From: Alphaproteobacteria bacterium
GTDB taxonomy: Bacteria > Pseudomonadota > Alphaproteobacteria > UBA2136 > JALTLI01
Direction of reading: 5' to 3'
Assembly: GCA_027005635.1 (NCBI GenBank)
Contig: JALTLI010000116.1
Span: 1-6,874, forward strand
Length of the DNA stretch: 6,874 bases
Shown here: piece after piece, positions 5,500 through 6,874 of the stretch
How positions within the stretch are numbered: position 1 is the first letter of the stretch
How the letters are laid out: each line of letters starts with the position of its first letter
Made by a program: the position numbers and the translations under genes
Notes under the pieces: model-generated
What the model was told of the DNA's origin: nothing
The model's input: the letters and a program-made list of their open reading frames with translations, nothing else
Database searches by the model: none

Positions 5500-6423
5500 A
5501 TGGAAACAAAAACATTAAATCATTTTAAAAGCTTTAAGTATATTTTGCCCGTTTGGTATAATAATAAATCTTTGCAACAAAAAATAATTACTGGCTTAAT
5601 GCTTGTGTTATTAGTTGCTATAGCTTATTTAAGCTCTGTTTTTATTTGGCGTATTGTTTTACCACCTGAATATAAAATACACACTACTATTGTAACTACA
5701 CAGCAAACAACTCCACTTAAAGTATCCACTAAAAATAATGCTAATATTTTAGCTGAAAATACGTGGTTTGGTATCTCTCCTGATTTGGCCGTTAATAATA
5801 TGCAGGCAGAAACAATTGTTATTGAAACAGCCTTAAATTTATCCTTAAAAGGTACAATCATGGGTTCCAAGCCAAGGGCTTTTATTGTAGATAACGAAAC
5901 AGGTAAAACTCATTTAGTAAAACTAAACGAAGAAATAATCCCCAACGTAAAACTAAGTAAAATAGATAGAAGACAAGTTGTAATTATAAATAATGGTAAA
6001 ACTGAAACATTATCTCTGCCAAATGCCAGCTTAAATGGCAAAATAGCCCAACAAAAAAAGCAACCAACCTATACTTTATTATTTAAGCGCAAAGCCGAAA
6101 AACGCCAAAAAGTTAAAATACCAGCTAGTGATGTAAGCTACGCCTTAAGTAATTTAGGCGCATTAGCAAACCAAGCAAAACTTATCCCAAGGGTATCTGG
6201 TAGCACAATAGAAGGCTACAAAATCATGCGCATGAAAAACAACAGCTTTTTACGCAAATTATCTTTAAAAGAGGGTGATATACTCCTTAAACTAGATAAC
6301 GTCCTAATTTCAGATAAAGCAAAAATGTTCCCAATGCTAATGAGCCTAAAAGATGCAAAAAAAGCAAGGCTACTTATTCACCGCCAAGGCAAAAACATTG
6401 CACTAGATATCCAAGTTATTTAA
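5500..6423 (+). CDS. gspC: Type II secretion system inner-membrane protein GspC
   Basis: GspC links the inner-membrane platform of the type II secretion system to the outer-membrane secretin GspD and helps recruit substrates (family knowledge). The 307-residue product has the full bitopic layout. A basic cytoplasmic end (1-28) precedes one membrane helix (about 29-51) and a periplasmic linker. The homology region at about 105-173 includes LSLKGTIMGSKPRAFIVD, then KLNEEI, and closes with TETLSL. A lysine-rich spacer leads to a C-terminal PDZ domain (about 225-305) containing LSLKEGDILLKLDNV at 254-268 and ending LLIHRQGKNIALDIQV. The length is typical and no domain is missing. The first ATG is kept because it gives the right topology and fits the promoter. 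The usual next gene, gspD, does not follow: only repeats and a tRNA do, so gspC is detached from any operon on its downstream side. Confidence 0.85.
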   Translation: METKTLNHFKSFKYILPVWYNNKSLQQKIITGLMLVLLVAIAYLSSVFIWRIVLPPEYKIHTTIVTTQQTTPLKVSTKNNANILAENTWFGISPDLAVNNMQAETIVIETALNLSLKGTIMGSKPRAFIVDNETGKTHLVKLNEEIIPNVKLSKIDRRQVVIINNGKTETLSLPNASLNGKIAQQKKQPTYTLLFKRKAEKRQKVKIPASDVSYALSNLGALANQAKLIPRVSGSTIEGYKIMRMKNNSFLRKLSLKEGDILLKLDNVLISDKAKMFPMLMSLKDAKKARLLIHRQGKNIALDIQVI

Positions 6424-6500
6424 AAAAACAATATTCAGGCACTATATAGCTTGATAACACCACAAAATAATGATATTAATAAAAAACCATACAAGAAAAC

Positions 6501-6591
6501 TTAAAACAAGTTTTTAGAGCTGAGATTTTGCTTTTTGAGAAGAGGCGGGTACAACTTAGTGCACGAACAACCCAAAAAGAAAAATAAAATC
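6501..6591. repeat. Palindromic repeat, copy 1
   Basis: It opens with TTAAAACAAGTTTTTAG and then forms a large hairpin. GATTTTGCTTTTT (6524-6536) pairs with AAAAATAAAATC (6580-6591) with one bulge, and GTAC (6549-6552) pairs with GTGC (6559-6562) through one G-U pair around the loop AACTTA. Copy 2 starts 102 bases later with the same order of parts. The sequences differ while pairing is largely kept, which suggests that the fold matters. It looks like a dispersed intergenic palindromic element; no transposase or coding capacity is present. Confidence 0.7.
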
Positions 6592-6602
6592 AAAAGCAAA
6601 TA

Positions 6603-6690
6603 TTAAAACAAGTTTTTAGGTATGAAATTTTGCTTTTTGAGGAGAGAAATGTACACCTTAGTACATGAACGACGAGAAAAGTAAAATTTC
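6603..6690. repeat. Palindromic repeat, copy 2
   Basis: This shares the TTAAAACAAGTTTTTAG opening with copy 1, exactly, and carries the better-preserved hairpin. GAAATTTTGCTTTT (6624-6637) pairs with AAAAGTAAAATTTC (6677-6690), 13 of 14 positions plus a G-T pair, and ATGTAC (6649-6654) pairs perfectly with GTACAT (6661-6666) around ACCTTA. The right arm stops 10 bases before tRNA-Gly. Being symmetric, it may act as a DNA cruciform or RNA stem. Confidence 0.75.
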
Positions 6691-6700
6691 GCCCAAAAAT

Positions 6701-6774
6701 GCGGGATTAGCATAGTGGTAATGCCCTAGCCTTCCAAGCTAGTCAGAGGGGTTCGATTCTCCTATCCCGCTCCA
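6701..6774 (+). tRNA. tRNA-Gly (anticodon UCC)
   Basis: It folds as a complete cloverleaf. The acceptor stem is GCGGGAT/ATCCCGC, the D stem GCAT/ATGC, and the anticodon stem CTAGC/GCTAG with loop CTTCCAA, which places anticodon TCC at 6733-6735 and so reads GGA and, through wobble, GGG. The T stem is AGGGG/CTCCT with one G-T pair and loop TTCGATT. The discriminator base is T, and CCA is encoded at 6772-6774. A TTTTTT run follows directly. It supplies glycine codons other than the GGT favoured by the surface-protein gene. Confidence 0.97.
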
Positions 6775-6786
6775 TTTTTTAAGTGT

Positions 6787-6815
6787 AAATTTTCATTTTC
6801 TCGTCGTTTATGTAC
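6787..6815 (-). repeat. Inverted partial copy of the palindromic repeat
   Basis: Read on the minus strand, this 29-base block matches 6661-6689, the right half of repeat copy 2, at 26 of 29 positions; the differences are one G/A change and a GT/TG swap. Similarity stops at GTAC, so it is a half element. Since the element is palindromic it can also be read as a diverged left arm on the plus strand. Together with copy 2 it brackets tRNA-Gly. Confidence 0.7.
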
Positions 6816-6832
6816 GCATGGCAATCGCATTC

Positions 6833-6861
6833 AAAAAATCCCAGTGCAACTGGGATTTTTT
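6833..6861. terminator. Strong bidirectional terminator after tRNA-Gly
   Basis: The 13-base arm at 6833-6845, six As then TCCCAGT, pairs perfectly with 6849-6861, ACTGGGA then six Ts, around a 3-base loop. The A/T ends provide a T-run in both directions, so it can stop the tRNA transcript from the left and any minus-strand transcript arriving from beyond the window. Confidence 0.92.
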
Positions 6862-6874
6862 AAATAATACATCG

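Larger units (their letters stand above)
6424..6700. other. Gene-free spacer between gspC and tRNA-Gly
   Basis: No convincing protein frame is present. The first 75 bases are plain AT-rich sequence with no recognisable terminator for gspC. The rest is almost entirely two copies of a palindromic repeat, described separately. If the repeats fold in RNA they may end or protect the gspC transcript. Confidence 0.6.

Noticed and set aside
5625..5870. Minus-strand frame of 81 codons inside gspC
   Set aside because: It is antisense to the membrane and linker region of gspC, with no ribosome site or family resemblance.
6701..6774. tRNA-Gly as an attachment site of an integrated element
   Set aside because: No integrase gene and no second copy of the tRNA 3' end occur in the window.

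Overview
The window is strongly AT-rich and reads as chromosomal DNA of a low-GC Gram-negative bacterium, most likely an alphaproteobacterium. The main basis is the FtsK protein: its central and motor sequence has the alphaproteobacterial style, with a short linker after the four N-terminal membrane segments. A type II secretion subunit (GspC) and a lipobox-bearing micro-lipoprotein fit a two-membrane envelope. The exact lineage cannot be fixed by eye; an AT-rich, possibly host-associated or predatory group is only a guess.

Layout from left to right. Bases 1-610 hold no convincing protein gene. They contain a series of perfect short stems and end in a strong plus-strand terminator (564-602), so an RNA gene may lie at about 391-602. 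ftsK fills 611-2854 on the minus strand and has a GTG start. A divergent intergenic region (2855-3320) holds a candidate promoter and a leader hairpin. The plus strand then carries a 41-residue lipoprotein (3321-3446), a 223-nt gap with an imperfect inverted repeat, and a 542-residue exported Ala/Thr/Ser-rich protein (3670-5298) closed by a UUCG-capped terminator (5324-5351). A second hairpin and a good sigma-70-type promoter lead into gspC (5500-6423), which looks leaderless. The last 450 bases hold two tandem copies of a palindromic repeat, tRNA-Gly(UCC) with encoded CCA, an inverted partial copy of the repeat arm, and a strong bidirectional terminator.

How the genes may work together. FtsK is a housekeeping DNA translocase and probably independent of the rest. 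The lipoprotein, the large exported protein and gspC all concern the envelope and share a strand. The large protein shows the codon bias of an abundant product and has a signal peptide, a calcium-loop motif and one cysteine pair. It is a plausible surface or secreted protein and perhaps a type II substrate, but adjacency is the only evidence for that link. gspC stands apart from gspD and the other gsp genes, because only repeats and a tRNA follow it.

The features most worth a second look are the palindromic repeat family around the tRNA, the apparent RNA gene before ftsK, the leader hairpin of the micro-lipoprotein, and the surface protein with its orphan GspC.
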